From Lutibacter citreus (GTDB taxonomy: Bacteria; Bacteroidota; Bacteroidia; Flavobacteriales; Flavobacteriaceae): a DNA stretch of 64,000 nucleotides. The stretch lies in the NCBI RefSeq assembly GCF_003260195.1, contig NZ_QEIH01000001.1:682001-746000 (forward strand), written 5' to 3'. This document shows, one piece after another, positions 8,191-18,387 of the stretch (position 1 is its first letter; every line of letters starts with the position of its first letter). The translations under genes and the position numbers were made by a program. The notes under the pieces were generated by a model. The model worked only from the letters and a program-made list of their open reading frames with translations, had not been told where the DNA came from and made no database searches.

Positions 8191-9867
8191 ATGAAGCATT
8201 TAACTGATATTGAAATAGCGCAAGGCAAGGAGCTGCAGAAAATTAAAAAAATTGCAGAAAAAATAAATATTGATGAAGATGATTTGGAATTATATGGAAA
8301 ATATATAGCGAAGTTACCATTAAGTTTAATAGATGAAGAAAAAATAAAGAAAAACAACCTAATACTAGTAACGGCAATGACTCCCACTCCTGCAGGAGAA
8401 GGGAAAACGACTGTTTCAATTGGGTTAACGGAAGGGTTAAATGAAATAGGAAAACAAGCAACAGTAGTTTTAAGAGAGCCTTCTTTGGGACCTGTTTTTG
8501 GAATGAAAGGTGGAGCAGCTGGAGGTGGATATTCACAGGTTTTACCAATGGAAGATATTAATTTACACTTTACAGGAGATTTTAATGCAGTTGAAAAGGC
8601 TAATAATTTACTCTCTGCTTTAATAGATAATAATTTACAAAGTAGCTGTTGTAATTTAAATTTAGACCCCAGATCTATTTTATGGAAGCGCGTAATTGAT
8701 TTAAATGATAGAGCATTGCGTCATGTTACGATTGGGCTTGGTGGAACTGCACATGGAATTCCCCGTGAAGATGGTTTTAATATTACACCTGCTTCTGAAG
8801 TGATGGCTATTTTGTGTATGGCTAAAGATTTAAAAGATTTAAAACAGCGTTTAGGGAATATATTAATTGGTTTTACCTTTGATAAAAAGCCAATTTTTGC
8901 GAGAGACTTAAAAGCAGAAAGTGCAATGACCATTCTTTTAAAGCATGCTATTCAACCTAATTTAGTTCAAACTTTAGAAGAGAACCCAGCAATTATTCAT
9001 GGAGGTCCTTTTGCAAATATTGCTCAAGGTACTAATACAATTATTGCTACAAAAATGGGACTTTCACTTTCTAACTATGTTGTTACTGAAGCTGGTTTTG
9101 GAGCTGATTTAGGAGCTGAGAAATTTTTAAATATTAAATGTGTCGCTTCTGGGTTAAGCCCAAAAGCAGTGGTGTTGGTATCAACAATTAGAGCGTTAAG
9201 ACATCATGGTGGTGCTAGTAAAGATGTATTGAACCAACCAAATTTAGACTGTGTGAAATCTGGGTTTTGTAATTTAGAAAAACATATTGAAAATATTAGA
9301 AAGTTTGAAATTGAGCCAGTTGTTGCAATTAATCATTTTATGGGGGATTCTCAAGATGAGATTAATTTTATTATAAATGAGTGTGAAAAAATTGGTGTTC
9401 AGGCTGTGGTTTCAGATGGTTGGGCGAATGGAGGTAAAGGCTGCGTAAAATTGGCTGAAGCAGTTGTAAATGTAGTTGAGAATAATAATTCTCATTTTAA
9501 GCCATTATATGATTGGGATTTACCTATTAAAGAAAAAATAGAAATAATTGCAAAAGAAATTTATGGAGCTGATGGTGTTGATTTTGATAAGAAAGCAAAA
9601 CTTAATTTAAAAAGAATTGAAAGATTAGGTTTTAATAAGTTTCCAATTTGTAATGCTAAGACTCAAAAATCATTTACTGATAATGAATTTTTAAGAGGTA
9701 GACCTAAGGGATTTGTAGTAACAGTGCGTGAAATTAGTATTTCTGCAGGTGCTAGATTCATTATTCCAATATTTGGACAAATGATGCGTATGCCTGGTTT
9801 GCCATCTGTACCTGCTTCAGAAAATATGCAAATAGACGATAATGGTGTTATTTCAGGATTATCTTAA
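8191..9867 (+). CDS. fhs: Formate-tetrahydrofolate ligase
   Basis: A 558-residue formyltetrahydrofolate synthetase, which makes 10-formyl-tetrahydrofolate from formate, ATP and tetrahydrofolate in the cytoplasm. The family signature runs from the nucleotide-binding TPTPAGEGKTT (64-74) through REPSLGPVFGMKGGAAGGG to ENPAIIHGGPFANIAQG, and length is normal. PurU, which runs the opposite step by releasing formate from 10-formyl-tetrahydrofolate, lies 41 kb away in this window, so both directions of formate exchange are encoded. The gene stands alone between its own promoter and a bidirectional terminator. Confidence 0.97.
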   Translation: MKHLTDIEIAQGKELQKIKKIAEKINIDEDDLELYGKYIAKLPLSLIDEEKIKKNNLILVTAMTPTPAGEGKTTVSIGLTEGLNEIGKQATVVLREPSLGPVFGMKGGAAGGGYSQVLPMEDINLHFTGDFNAVEKANNLLSALIDNNLQSSCCNLNLDPRSILWKRVIDLNDRALRHVTIGLGGTAHGIPREDGFNITPASEVMAILCMAKDLKDLKQRLGNILIGFTFDKKPIFARDLKAESAMTILLKHAIQPNLVQTLEENPAIIHGGPFANIAQGTNTIIATKMGLSLSNYVVTEAGFGADLGAEKFLNIKCVASGLSPKAVVLVSTIRALRHHGGASKDVLNQPNLDCVKSGFCNLEKHIENIRKFEIEPVVAINHFMGDSQDEINFIINECEKIGVQAVVSDGWANGGKGCVKLAEAVVNVVENNNSHFKPLYDWDLPIKEKIEIIAKEIYGADGVDFDKKAKLNLKRIERLGFNKFPICNAKTQKSFTDNEFLRGRPKGFVVTVREISISAGARFIIPIFGQMMRMPGLPSVPASENMQIDDNGVISGLS

Positions 9868-9870
9868 ATA

Positions 9871-9906
9871 AAAAAAACTCCTCAATTTTAAAATTGAGGA
9901 GTTTTT
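9871..9906. terminator. Bidirectional terminator between fhs and mdh
   Basis: The inverted repeat AAAAACTCCTCAATTTT / AAAATTGAGGAGTTTTT has an A run before and a T run after, between two convergent genes. Confidence 0.9.
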
Positions 9907-9929
9907 AAATTATATGTTTTAAACTATAA

Positions 9930-10853
9930 TTAGTCTAATAAAGCGTTAGTAGCTTTTACACCAACTGCACTTTCTTGAATTTTAGCAAGTTCAGCGTCAG
10001 ATAATTCAATCTCAACAATTTTTTCAATTCCATTTTTACCAATAATACATGGTACACCTATTGAAATGTCAGATAATCCGTATTCACCATCTAATAAAGC
10101 AGAACAAGGGAACATTTTTTTAGAATCCAAAGCAATTGCTTGAACCATTGCAGAAACAGCTGCACCTGGAGCATACCAAGCACTAGTTCCTAATAATTTA
10201 GTTAATGTAGCTCCACCAACTTTAGTATCTTGAACAACTTGTTGCATTCTTTCTTCTGATAAGAATTCAGAAACTTTTACGCTATTACGAGCTGCTTTAC
10301 CAATTAAAGGTACCATTCCAGTATCACTGTGACCTCCAATTACCATTCCATCAACATCAGATGAAGGACATCCTAAAGCTTCAGCTAAACGGAATTTAAA
10401 ACGAGCGCTATCTAAAGCACCACCCATACCAATAATTCTATTTTTTGGTAATCCTGTAGATTTATGAGCTAAATAAGCCATAGTATCCATTGGGTTACTA
10501 ACCACAATAATAATAACTTCAGGAGAGTGTTTAATTAAATTTTCAGATACAGATTTTACAATTCCTGCATTAATACCAATTAATTCTTCACGAGTCATTC
10601 CTGGTTTTCTAGGAATACCACTTGTAATAACGGCTACGTTACTACCTGCTGTTGCAGTGTAATCATTTGTTACACCAGTAATTTGAGTGTCAAACCCATT
10701 TAATGATGCACATTGCATTAAATCCATTGCTTTACCTTCGGCAAAACCTTCTTTAATATCAATTATTGTTACTTCGTCTGCGAAATTCTTAATGGCTATG
10801 TACTCAGCACAACTTGCACCAACTGCACCAGCACCTACTACTGTTACTTTCAT
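9930..10853 (-). CDS. mdh: Malate dehydrogenase, NAD-dependent (LDH-like type)
   Basis: A 307-residue malate dehydrogenase of the tricarboxylic acid cycle, interconverting malate and oxaloacetate. The N-terminal Rossmann motif GAGAVGASCAEYIA is followed by the substrate loop GIPRKPGMTREELI, with arginines in the positions expected for malate, then SNPMDTMAYL, GMGGALDSARF and the catalytic histidine in GGHSDTGM. Its promoter has a TGACA-type palindrome at the activator position (10922-10933), shared with the norC and porin promoters. This suggests control by the same oxygen- or NO-responsive regulator, which would be unusual for mdh. Confidence 0.96.
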   Translation of the reverse strand: MKVTVVGAGAVGASCAEYIAIKNFADEVTIIDIKEGFAEGKAMDLMQCASLNGFDTQITGVTNDYTATAGSNVAVITSGIPRKPGMTREELIGINAGIVKSVSENLIKHSPEVIIIVVSNPMDTMAYLAHKSTGLPKNRIIGMGGALDSARFKFRLAEALGCPSSDVDGMVIGGHSDTGMVPLIGKAARNSVKVSEFLSEERMQQVVQDTKVGGATLTKLLGTSAWYAPGAAVSAMVQAIALDSKKMFPCSALLDGEYGLSDISIGVPCIIGKNGIEKIVEIELSDAELAKIQESAVGVKATNALLD

Positions 10854-10891
10854 ATTTTTATTATTGTATTAATATTCATTTTTTGATGTAA

Positions 10892-10899
10892 CAAAAATA
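10892..10899 (-). promoter_or_regulatory. -7 promoter element TATTTTTG of mdh
   Basis: Exact consensus on the minus strand, 38 bases before the ATG at 10853. The centre of the palindrome at 10922-10933 is about 40 bases upstream of the predicted transcription start. Confidence 0.6.
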
Positions 10900-10921
10900 C
10901 TAATTTTATATTATATAATTA

Positions 10922-10933
10922 TGACATATGTCT
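10922..10933. promoter_or_regulatory. TGAC-N4-GTCT palindrome at the mdh promoter
   Basis: TGACATATGTCT matches the TGAC-N4-GTCA form with one mismatch and sits at about -40 of the mdh start. That is the class II site position of CRP/FNR-family activators. The regulator is not identified. Confidence 0.55.
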
Positions 10934-10996
10934 TAATTTACGAAATCGTTATTTACTTTAAAAAAAAGTTAAAACACCCTATTTTCAATGGCTTAT

Positions 10997-11010
10997 ATGA
11001 CATATGTCAT
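10997..11010. promoter_or_regulatory. Perfect palindrome ATGACATATGTCAT upstream of mdh
   Basis: A perfect 14-base palindrome centred 76 bases from the promoter-proximal mdh site, just beyond the stop of the DUF6588-like gene. It is stronger than the proximal site and may be a distal site for the same regulator. Confidence 0.55.
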
Positions 11011-11014
11011 TGTT

Positions 11015-12049
11015 TTATCGGATGCTAATTGCTATTCCTGCAGTAACTGTATTGTATTCTTGTAATGTGTAATCTCCATAAATTTTTATAGGACCTAAAC
11101 TTAATCGAGCACCAAGAGTAGTTCTTATTCCTTTTGCATCAAAATCTAAAGAAAACGGGTCTGTAATTTCTTTAGTTATTGTGTCATTTGGAGCTGGAGC
11201 ATTGGTATTGTATTTTAATTCATAAGTTCCCTTCATATTAAGTTTTGAGGTTCCTCCGTTATATCCAATTCCTCCATAAAGGTTAAATACAGGAAAGTTT
11301 AAAGATGCAATAGCTTGAACGGTATATGAATTTAATTTAAATTCAGCTTCTTGATTTGTTCCTGAAATTGAACTATCATTTTGAATATCATAGTTTACAT
11401 TCATTTTTGTAAAAGCGCCGAGCAATGAAATATTTAAAGGGAGTTTTTCAAATTGGCCAAAAATATTAGTGATATCTTTTTTTAATCCTAAACCATATAA
11501 TTTACCTTTTACATTATCTGAGCCAACTTCTGGGACAAGGCGTATAATAATATCCATTTTTTTTGGTAATCCAACTGATAGTTGAATATTGGGAGAAGGC
11601 ATTGCGCTTAAAGGTAGATCGTCTTTAACTCCACCTGGCATATTAAATGAAGTAGTAACTTCTTGACCTTCTACGGTCCCCTTAAAAGTGACTGGAGCCT
11701 TTAAAGAGTTTTCTCCTGCTACAGTTGCTCCTGAAGTGGAGGTTGATGTTGTTGATGATGATAATCCTAATTCTGCAAATTTAAATATTTCATCTTCTGT
11801 TGGAATTAGTGCAGTATTTAATCCAAAGGAAATATCAAAACCAAATGTTTTATGAGTTTTAGCGGTGTGATACCATCCATTATTCATTCCATAAATTAAT
11901 CCTTTCATAGCGGGTTTTATGTATGCTTTTGTTAATATAGAGGCATCTTCTGTTCCTGTAAGCAATATAGCTTCAAAACCATTTGGGCTTTGTGCTTTTG
12001 TTGAAAGAGTTAAAATTAGGGCGACTGTTAAAAAAAATGTAGTTTTCAT
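11015..12049 (-). CDS. Exported beta-barrel-like protein, DUF6588 type
   Basis: A 344-residue protein with a signal peptide (about 1-19, cleavage after TKAQ). The mature part is rich in alternating hydrophobic strands and ends with YTLQEYNTVTAGIAISIR, like an outer-membrane barrel. The segments AMKGLIYGMNNGWYHTAKTHKTFGFDISFG and PNIQLSVGLPKKMDIIIRLVPEV fit the DUF6588 family of Bacteroidota, to which it is assigned by memory of the family. A serine/threonine-rich stretch lies near residues 97-107. It has its own promoter and no partner genes. Function unknown. Confidence 0.8.
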   Translation of the reverse strand: MKTTFFLTVALILTLSTKAQSPNGFEAILLTGTEDASILTKAYIKPAMKGLIYGMNNGWYHTAKTHKTFGFDISFGLNTALIPTEDEIFKFAELGLSSSTTSTSTSGATVAGENSLKAPVTFKGTVEGQEVTTSFNMPGGVKDDLPLSAMPSPNIQLSVGLPKKMDIIIRLVPEVGSDNVKGKLYGLGLKKDITNIFGQFEKLPLNISLLGAFTKMNVNYDIQNDSSISGTNQEAEFKLNSYTVQAIASLNFPVFNLYGGIGYNGGTSKLNMKGTYELKYNTNAPAPNDTITKEITDPFSLDFDAKGIRTTLGARLSLGPIKIYGDYTLQEYNTVTAGIAISIR

Positions 12050-12075
12050 AGATTATATTGTGGGGTTATATTTTT

Positions 12076-12083
12076 CAAATATA
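12076..12083 (-). promoter_or_regulatory. -7 promoter element TATATTTG of the DUF6588-like gene
   Basis: Exact consensus on the minus strand, 26 bases before the ATG at 12049 and immediately beyond the gyrB terminator. Confidence 0.6.
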
Positions 12084-12090
12084 TGAAAAA

Positions 12091-12119
12091 AAAAAGACCA
12101 CTTTTCAGTGGTCTTTTTA
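12091..12119 (-). terminator. Terminator of gyrB
   Basis: Hairpin AAAAAGACCACT / AGTGGTCTTTTT with a four-base loop, just beyond the gyrB stop. Confidence 0.85.
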
Positions 12120-12141
12120 TATGTATAATTAAAAGCTATGG

Positions 12142-14091
<1,950 letters not shown>

Positions 14092-14118
14092 TTAGTTTTT
14101 ATGTAAATTTCTAACACA

Positions 14119-14126
14119 CAAATATA
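14119..14126 (-). promoter_or_regulatory. -7 promoter element TATATTTG of gyrB
   Basis: Exact consensus on the minus strand, 33 bases before the gyrB ATG. The rest of the 300-base divergent region to guaA (14127-14383) is A/T-rich; I see no further gene or RNA in it. Confidence 0.6.
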
Positions 14127-14383
14127 ACAATAAGTGAAGGTAAAAGAAAAGGTTAGAAGCCGGGTTGGTTTTAAGTTATTAACAATTTATTAATTGCGTA
14201 AAAGTGTCTTAAAAAGCTTAAAAATTGCGTTAAATTAAAAAATAGGTGTTTTTATTTATAAAGAAATATTTAAAATAGATAAAAATGCATTAAAAGTAAT
14301 TTATGGAAGCCTTATAAATTGGCTGTTTGTTGTAAAGTTGGGAAAAAAAATCTCAAAGCTTTAGTGTATAATTAATTAAATAT

Positions 14384-14391
14384 TATTTTTG
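14384..14391 (+). promoter_or_regulatory. -7 promoter element TATTTTTG of guaA, only three bases before the ATG
   Basis: Exact consensus. The next ATG starts at 14395, where transcription itself is expected to begin, so the guaA mRNA is predicted to be leaderless. The in-frame TTG at 14389 lies inside this element and cannot be the start if this promoter is used. Confidence 0.6.
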
Positions 14392-14394
14392 CGG

Positions 14395-15927
14395 ATGCAA
14401 CATCAGGTACTTATTTTAGATTTCGGTTCGCAATACACGCAGTTGATTGCCCGAAGAGTTAGAGAATTAAACATTTTTTGTGAAATTTTCCCATATAACA
14501 GTAAAAGTTTTAACGTAGAAGATTACCAAGCCGTGATCCTTTCAGGAAGCCCATATTCAGTAAGAGCTGAAGATGCACCACATCCAGATTTGTTTGGTAT
14601 TAAAGGAAAAATACCTTTATTAGGTGTTTGTTATGGAGCGCAATATATGGCTCATAATTTTGGGGGTGAAGTAGGAGCTTCTAATACACGTGAGTATGGT
14701 AGAGCAAATTTATCTTTTATTAAGGAAGATGAAGTGTTTTTTGAAAACGTAAATATTGGGAGTCAGGTTTGGATGAGCCATAGTGATACAATTATAAATT
14801 TACCTGATACTTTTGAATTAATAGCGAGTACTCATGATGTACATAAAGCAGCTTTTAAAATTAAAGATGAACAAACTTATGGAATTCAATTTCATCCAGA
14901 AGTTTATCATACAAAAGATGGTTTAACAATTTTAAAAAATTTCCTTGTTAATATAGCTGGTTTAAAGCAAACTTGGACGCCAGATTCATTTGTTGAAACA
15001 ACTGTAGCTGAGTTAAAGAAAAAACTAGGTAATGATAAAGTTGTATTAGGATTATCAGGAGGTGTAGATTCTACAGTTGCTGCAACTTTAATTTCAAAAG
15101 CCATTGGTAAAAACTTGTATTGTATTTTTGTGAATAATGGGTTGTTACGTAAAAATGAATTTGAAAGCGTATTAGACCAATATAAACATATGGGGCTTAA
15201 TGTAAAAGGAGTTGACTCTTCGGCACGTTTTTTGAAAGAACTGGCAGGAGAATCTGATCCTGAAGGAAAACGTAAAATAATAGGTCGTGTGTTTATTGAG
15301 GTTTTTGATGATGAAGCAAATGAAATTCAAGATGTTAGCTGGTTAGCACAAGGAACAATTTACCCTGATGTTATTGAATCAGTTTCAGCAACAGGAGGAC
15401 CTTCAGCAACTATTAAATCACATCATAATGTTGGTGGTTTACCTGATTTTATGAAGTTGAAAATTATTGAACCTTTAAATACGTTATTTAAAGATGAAGT
15501 AAGAAGAGTTGGACGTTCAATGGGAATTGATGAAGAATTATTAGGTCGCCATCCTTTTCCTGGTCCTGGTTTAGGAATTAGAATTTTAGGTGATATTACA
15601 GCTGAAAAAGTAAGAATGTTACAAGAAGTTGATCATATTTTTATTAAAGGCTTAAAAGAAGACGGTTTATACAATAAAGTTTGGCAAGCTGGAGCAATGT
15701 TATTACCCGTAAATTCAGTTGGTGTTATGGGAGATGAAAGAACATATGAGAAAGCAGTTGTTTTAAGAGCAGTTGAATCTACAGACGGTATGACCGCTGA
15801 TTGGGTAAATTTACCATATGAGTTTTTACAAAAAACTTCAAATAAAATAATAAATGGCGTTAAAGGCGTTAATAGAGTAGTATATGATATTAGTTCTAAG
15901 CCACCAGCAACTATTGAGTGGGAATAA
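14395..15927 (+). CDS. guaA: GMP synthase (glutamine-hydrolysing)
   Basis: A 510-residue enzyme converting XMP to GMP with glutamine as nitrogen donor. The N-terminal class I glutamine amidotransferase has the triad C79 (GVCYGAQ), H168 and E170 (QFHPEV). The synthetase half has the PP-loop SGGVDS at 222-227 and the C-terminal dimerization domain with [12 protein letters not shown]. The ATG at 14395 was chosen because family proteins begin M[20 protein letters not shown]; an upstream TTG would lie in the promoter. It joins the hpt-adk protein as the second purine gene of the window. Confidence 0.96.
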   Translation: MQHQVLILDFGSQYTQLIARRVRELNIFCEIFPYNSKSFNVEDYQAVILSGSPYSVRAEDAPHPDLFGIKGKIPLLGVCYGAQYMAHNFGGEVGASNTREYGRANLSFIKEDEVFFENVNIGSQVWMSHSDTIINLPDTFELIASTHDVHKAAFKIKDEQTYGIQFHPEVYHTKDGLTILKNFLVNIAGLKQTWTPDSFVETTVAELKKKLGNDKVVLGLSGGVDSTVAATLISKAIGKNLYCIFVNNGLLRKNEFESVLDQYKHMGLNVKGVDSSARFLKELAGESDPEGKRKIIGRVFIEVFDDEANEIQDVSWLAQGTIYPDVIESVSATGGPSATIKSHHNVGGLPDFMKLKIIEPLNTLFKDEVRRVGRSMGIDEELLGRHPFPGPGLGIRILGDITAEKVRMLQEVDHIFIKGLKEDGLYNKVWQAGAMLLPVNSVGVMGDERTYEKAVVLRAVESTDGMTADWVNLPYEFLQKTSNKIINGVKGVNRVVYDISSKPPATIEWE

Positions 15928-15973
15928 GAACCACTTAAATTAAATATATTTATGAAACGAGCATTTCCAATTT

Positions 15974-16042
15974 TGACACGTAAGAAAATGACTAATAGCA
16001 AAAATCATGTGTCACCTATTAAAATAAAAATGTAGACACATG
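15974..16042 (+). promoter_or_regulatory. Competing hairpins over the start of the LysM gene
   Basis: CATGTGTC (16006-16013) can pair with GACACATG (16035-16042), which contains the ATG of the next gene. The same strand can instead pair upstream, as 15974-15981 with 16007-16014 (eight pairs, one G-U). The two pairings exclude each other, as in a translational attenuator. No ligand class is recognised. Confidence 0.35.
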
Positions 16043-17755
16043 AGAATAATAAAATTTGTTTTTTCAATTTTAATGTTGTGCACTATTACATTAGTAGCTC
16101 AGCAAAAAAAGTATGTACCTTACACTGTTCAAAAAGGTGAAACAATAAAAAGTATTGCAAAGGTTTATAAGATTTCAAGAAGGGATTTAATGAAATTAAA
16201 CCCTGATGTTGGAAGAAAACCAAAAGCAAATACCGTTATAATTGTACCAAATATAAATTATGGTAAAATTATTGAAGTTAAAGATGATTTTAAAGGAGAG
16301 TACCATATTGTAAAGCCAAAAGAAACTTTATATGGTATTTCAAAAAAGAATAATGTAACTATTGAAGAATTAAAAGCTTTAAATCCTCAGTTAGCAACAG
16401 GTTTAAAGATTGGGATGAAAATAAAAATTCCTATTCAAGAAGAAATCAACAAAGACTTAACAGAGGTAACTTATGTTTTACATACTGTTGTAAAAGATGA
16501 TACCGTTTATAATTTAACTAAACGATTTGAGGTAACGGAAGATGAACTGTTAAAACTAAATCCTACTTTAAAGGAAGGGTTGAAGTTAGGAATGGTATTG
16601 AAAATTAGACTTAAAGAAGGATTAGAATTAACTGAAGGAGATGAATTACTTGATGAATCTAGTCTGTTTGTTGAAAATTTAAATTTTAATAAAACACTTA
16701 ATGTAGCAATAATGTTACCTTATCAAATAGATAAGTACACAGATTCTACAAGAGCTAGAAGTTTTGGAAATAATAATAGTATTTTAAGTATTGCTACTGA
16801 TTTTCATATGGGTGCAGAAATTGCAATTGATTCATTAAAAAGAAAAGGACTTAAAATTAATGTGAGTTATTTTGATACTGAAAAATCAAATTATAAACTT
16901 AAAACTATTGTTGATAAGAATGATTTTAGAGCTACAGATGTTATAATTGGACCTTTATTTTATGAAAAAGCCCATTGGCTATCAAAACAGGTAGATGTGC
17001 CTGTTATTGCTCCAGTGTATTCAAAAAAGCAAAAAGATTTATCAGGATCTAATTTAGTTAAATCAGACTCTAATGATTTAGAAAGTATTTTATTAGATTA
17101 TATGAAAAAGATATATGCAGGTGAAAATGTAATAATAATTAATGATGGGAAAGCAGATTCTCAAAGTAATTTATGGAAAGCAGTAAGTACTTTAAAGTCT
17201 TTTGATTCTATTCAAAATGTATCTGTTATTAAATCTAATGATGGATATATTAATAATTCTAATTTTGCTGAAAAGCTAAGCCTTGATTCTAATAATTGGA
17301 TATTCTTAATTAGTGATGAAAATGTTACAACAGCGGCTGCTATTAATAACCTAAAAGGTTTTAAGGAAGAATATAATATTACGTTGTTTTCTGTTAATAA
17401 GGGGAAAAATTTTGATACTATTGATAATAGTTTTTTAGGGCAATTGAACTTTATTTTTGCATCTAAAGATTTTATAAATGTAGAGGATGCGAATGTTAAA
17501 AGATTTTACAGTCACTTTCGTTCAGAAAATAATAGTAATCCATCTAAATTTGCTGTTAGAGGTTTTGATGTTACTTACGATGTTTTAGCAAGATTGGCTA
17601 GTAAAGAAAGTTTTGAAGAAGCACTTAAAGCTGGTAAATCATCAAGAATTTCTTCTAAGTTTAATTATAGCAAGAAACAATTTGGAAGTTTTGAAAATAA
17701 TGCAGTTTATATTGTTCACTACAATAGTGATCTTTCATCAATTATTTTAAAATAG
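16040..17755 (+). CDS. LysM-repeat protein with a periplasmic-binding-like domain
   Basis: A 571-residue exported protein with a signal peptide (about 1-20). Three LysM domains follow: about 26-72 (YTVQKGETIKSIAK), 88-135 (HIVKPKETLYGISK) and 148-193 (HTVVKDDTVYNLTK). From about 225 to the end comes a type 1 periplasmic-binding-like domain (VAIMLPYQ, GAEIAIDSL, DVIIGPLFYEKA, PVIAPV). LysM modules bind peptidoglycan; the second domain resembles amino-acid receptor folds found in cell-wall-linked proteins such as LpoA. It lies 112 bases after guaA, where a start-codon hairpin is seen. A role in cell-wall sensing or synthesis is inference. Confidence 0.85.
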   Translation: MRIIKFVFSILMLCTITLVAQQKKYVPYTVQKGETIKSIAKVYKISRRDLMKLNPDVGRKPKANTVIIVPNINYGKIIEVKDDFKGEYHIVKPKETLYGISKKNNVTIEELKALNPQLATGLKIGMKIKIPIQEEINKDLTEVTYVLHTVVKDDTVYNLTKRFEVTEDELLKLNPTLKEGLKLGMVLKIRLKEGLELTEGDELLDESSLFVENLNFNKTLNVAIMLPYQIDKYTDSTRARSFGNNNSILSIATDFHMGAEIAIDSLKRKGLKINVSYFDTEKSNYKLKTIVDKNDFRATDVIIGPLFYEKAHWLSKQVDVPVIAPVYSKKQKDLSGSNLVKSDSNDLESILLDYMKKIYAGENVIIINDGKADSQSNLWKAVSTLKSFDSIQNVSVIKSNDGYINNSNFAEKLSLDSNNWIFLISDENVTTAAAINNLKGFKEEYNITLFSVNKGKNFDTIDNSFLGQLNFIFASKDFINVEDANVKRFYSHFRSENNSNPSKFAVRGFDVTYDVLARLASKESFEEALKAGKSSRISSKFNYSKKQFGSFENNAVYIVHYNSDLSSIILK

Positions 17756-17763
17756 TAAAACTT

Positions 17764-17811
17764 TAATCATAAAAAAAAGCGCAACAATTGTTGCGCTTTT
17801 TTTTATGATTA
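17764..17811. terminator. Bidirectional terminator, 48-base perfect palindrome
   Basis: The core GCGCAACAATTGTTGCGC is flanked by A8 and T8 and extended by matching arms TAATCAT / ATGATTA, with no mismatch over 48 bases. It lies between convergent genes. Confidence 0.9.
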
Positions 17812-17822
17812 TTTTTAAGGAA

Positions 17823-18338
17823 TTAGATCTTTTTCAATTGATCTTTCATCATTTTAATTTGATCGGTTAAAACACCTTGAGAATCTAATTTTTTAGCTTC
17901 ATTTATAAGCATAGTTGCTTCTCTTTTTCTTCTTTTAGACATTGCTATTCCACCCAGTTGTAGTTTAGCCATTGCTTCATCGTGCTTCATATTTAACCCT
18001 AAACTTAAAGCTTTTTTAAAGAATTTTTCAGCCTGAGTAAGGTTTGTTTGGGAAACCATAATTCCTTGTAAAAAATTATAATATCCTTGTTGTTTTTTAA
18101 TTAAAGCACTGCTTGGGTTTTTTATATAAGTTAACCATTTACTTGCCCCAGCAAAATTTTGTTTTCTTAATTGTAAAAAGGCCAATAATATAAATTCATT
18201 TTTAAAGTAGAACAATACAAATATTCCAGCCAATAGAGTTATTGAAATTCCATTCATAATGTTTCCATCAACAAATTGAAAAATTGCCCAAACTAAAATT
18301 ACTGCCGCTATTACTAATTTTATATACTTATTAAACAT
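17823..18338 (-). CDS. Membrane-anchored TPR-like protein
   Basis: A 171-residue protein with two hydrophobic segments near residues 7-23 and 28-53. Behind them is a helical region with tetratricopeptide-like spacing (YYNFLQGIMVSQTNLTQAEKFFKKALSLGL and the following helices). Such proteins usually scaffold other proteins at the membrane. It lies 49 bases downstream of ccsBA on the same strand with no terminator between, so it may be co-transcribed with the cytochrome c synthetase. Specific function unknown. Confidence 0.75.
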   Translation of the reverse strand: MFNKYIKLVIAAVILVWAIFQFVDGNIMNGISITLLAGIFVLFYFKNEFILLAFLQLRKQNFAGASKWLTYIKNPSSALIKKQQGYYNFLQGIMVSQTNLTQAEKFFKKALSLGLNMKHDEAMAKLQLGGIAMSKRRKREATMLINEAKKLDSQGVLTDQIKMMKDQLKKI

Positions 18339-18387
18339 TGATTTTTATTTTTTAAGATGCAAAGTTACATTTTTGCTTTGAGTTTAA

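Noticed and set aside
10997-11010. A terminator for the DUF6588-like gene
   Set aside because: The palindrome is short, has no loop and no T run; it matches the regulator site seen at norC.
14127-14383. An RNA gene in the gyrB-guaA gap
   Set aside because: I found no cloverleaf, riboswitch core or stable structure; the stretch is simple A/T-rich sequence.
17764-17811. A mobile-element end or phage attachment site
   Set aside because: A 48-base palindrome with A8/T8 flanks between convergent genes is a bidirectional terminator.
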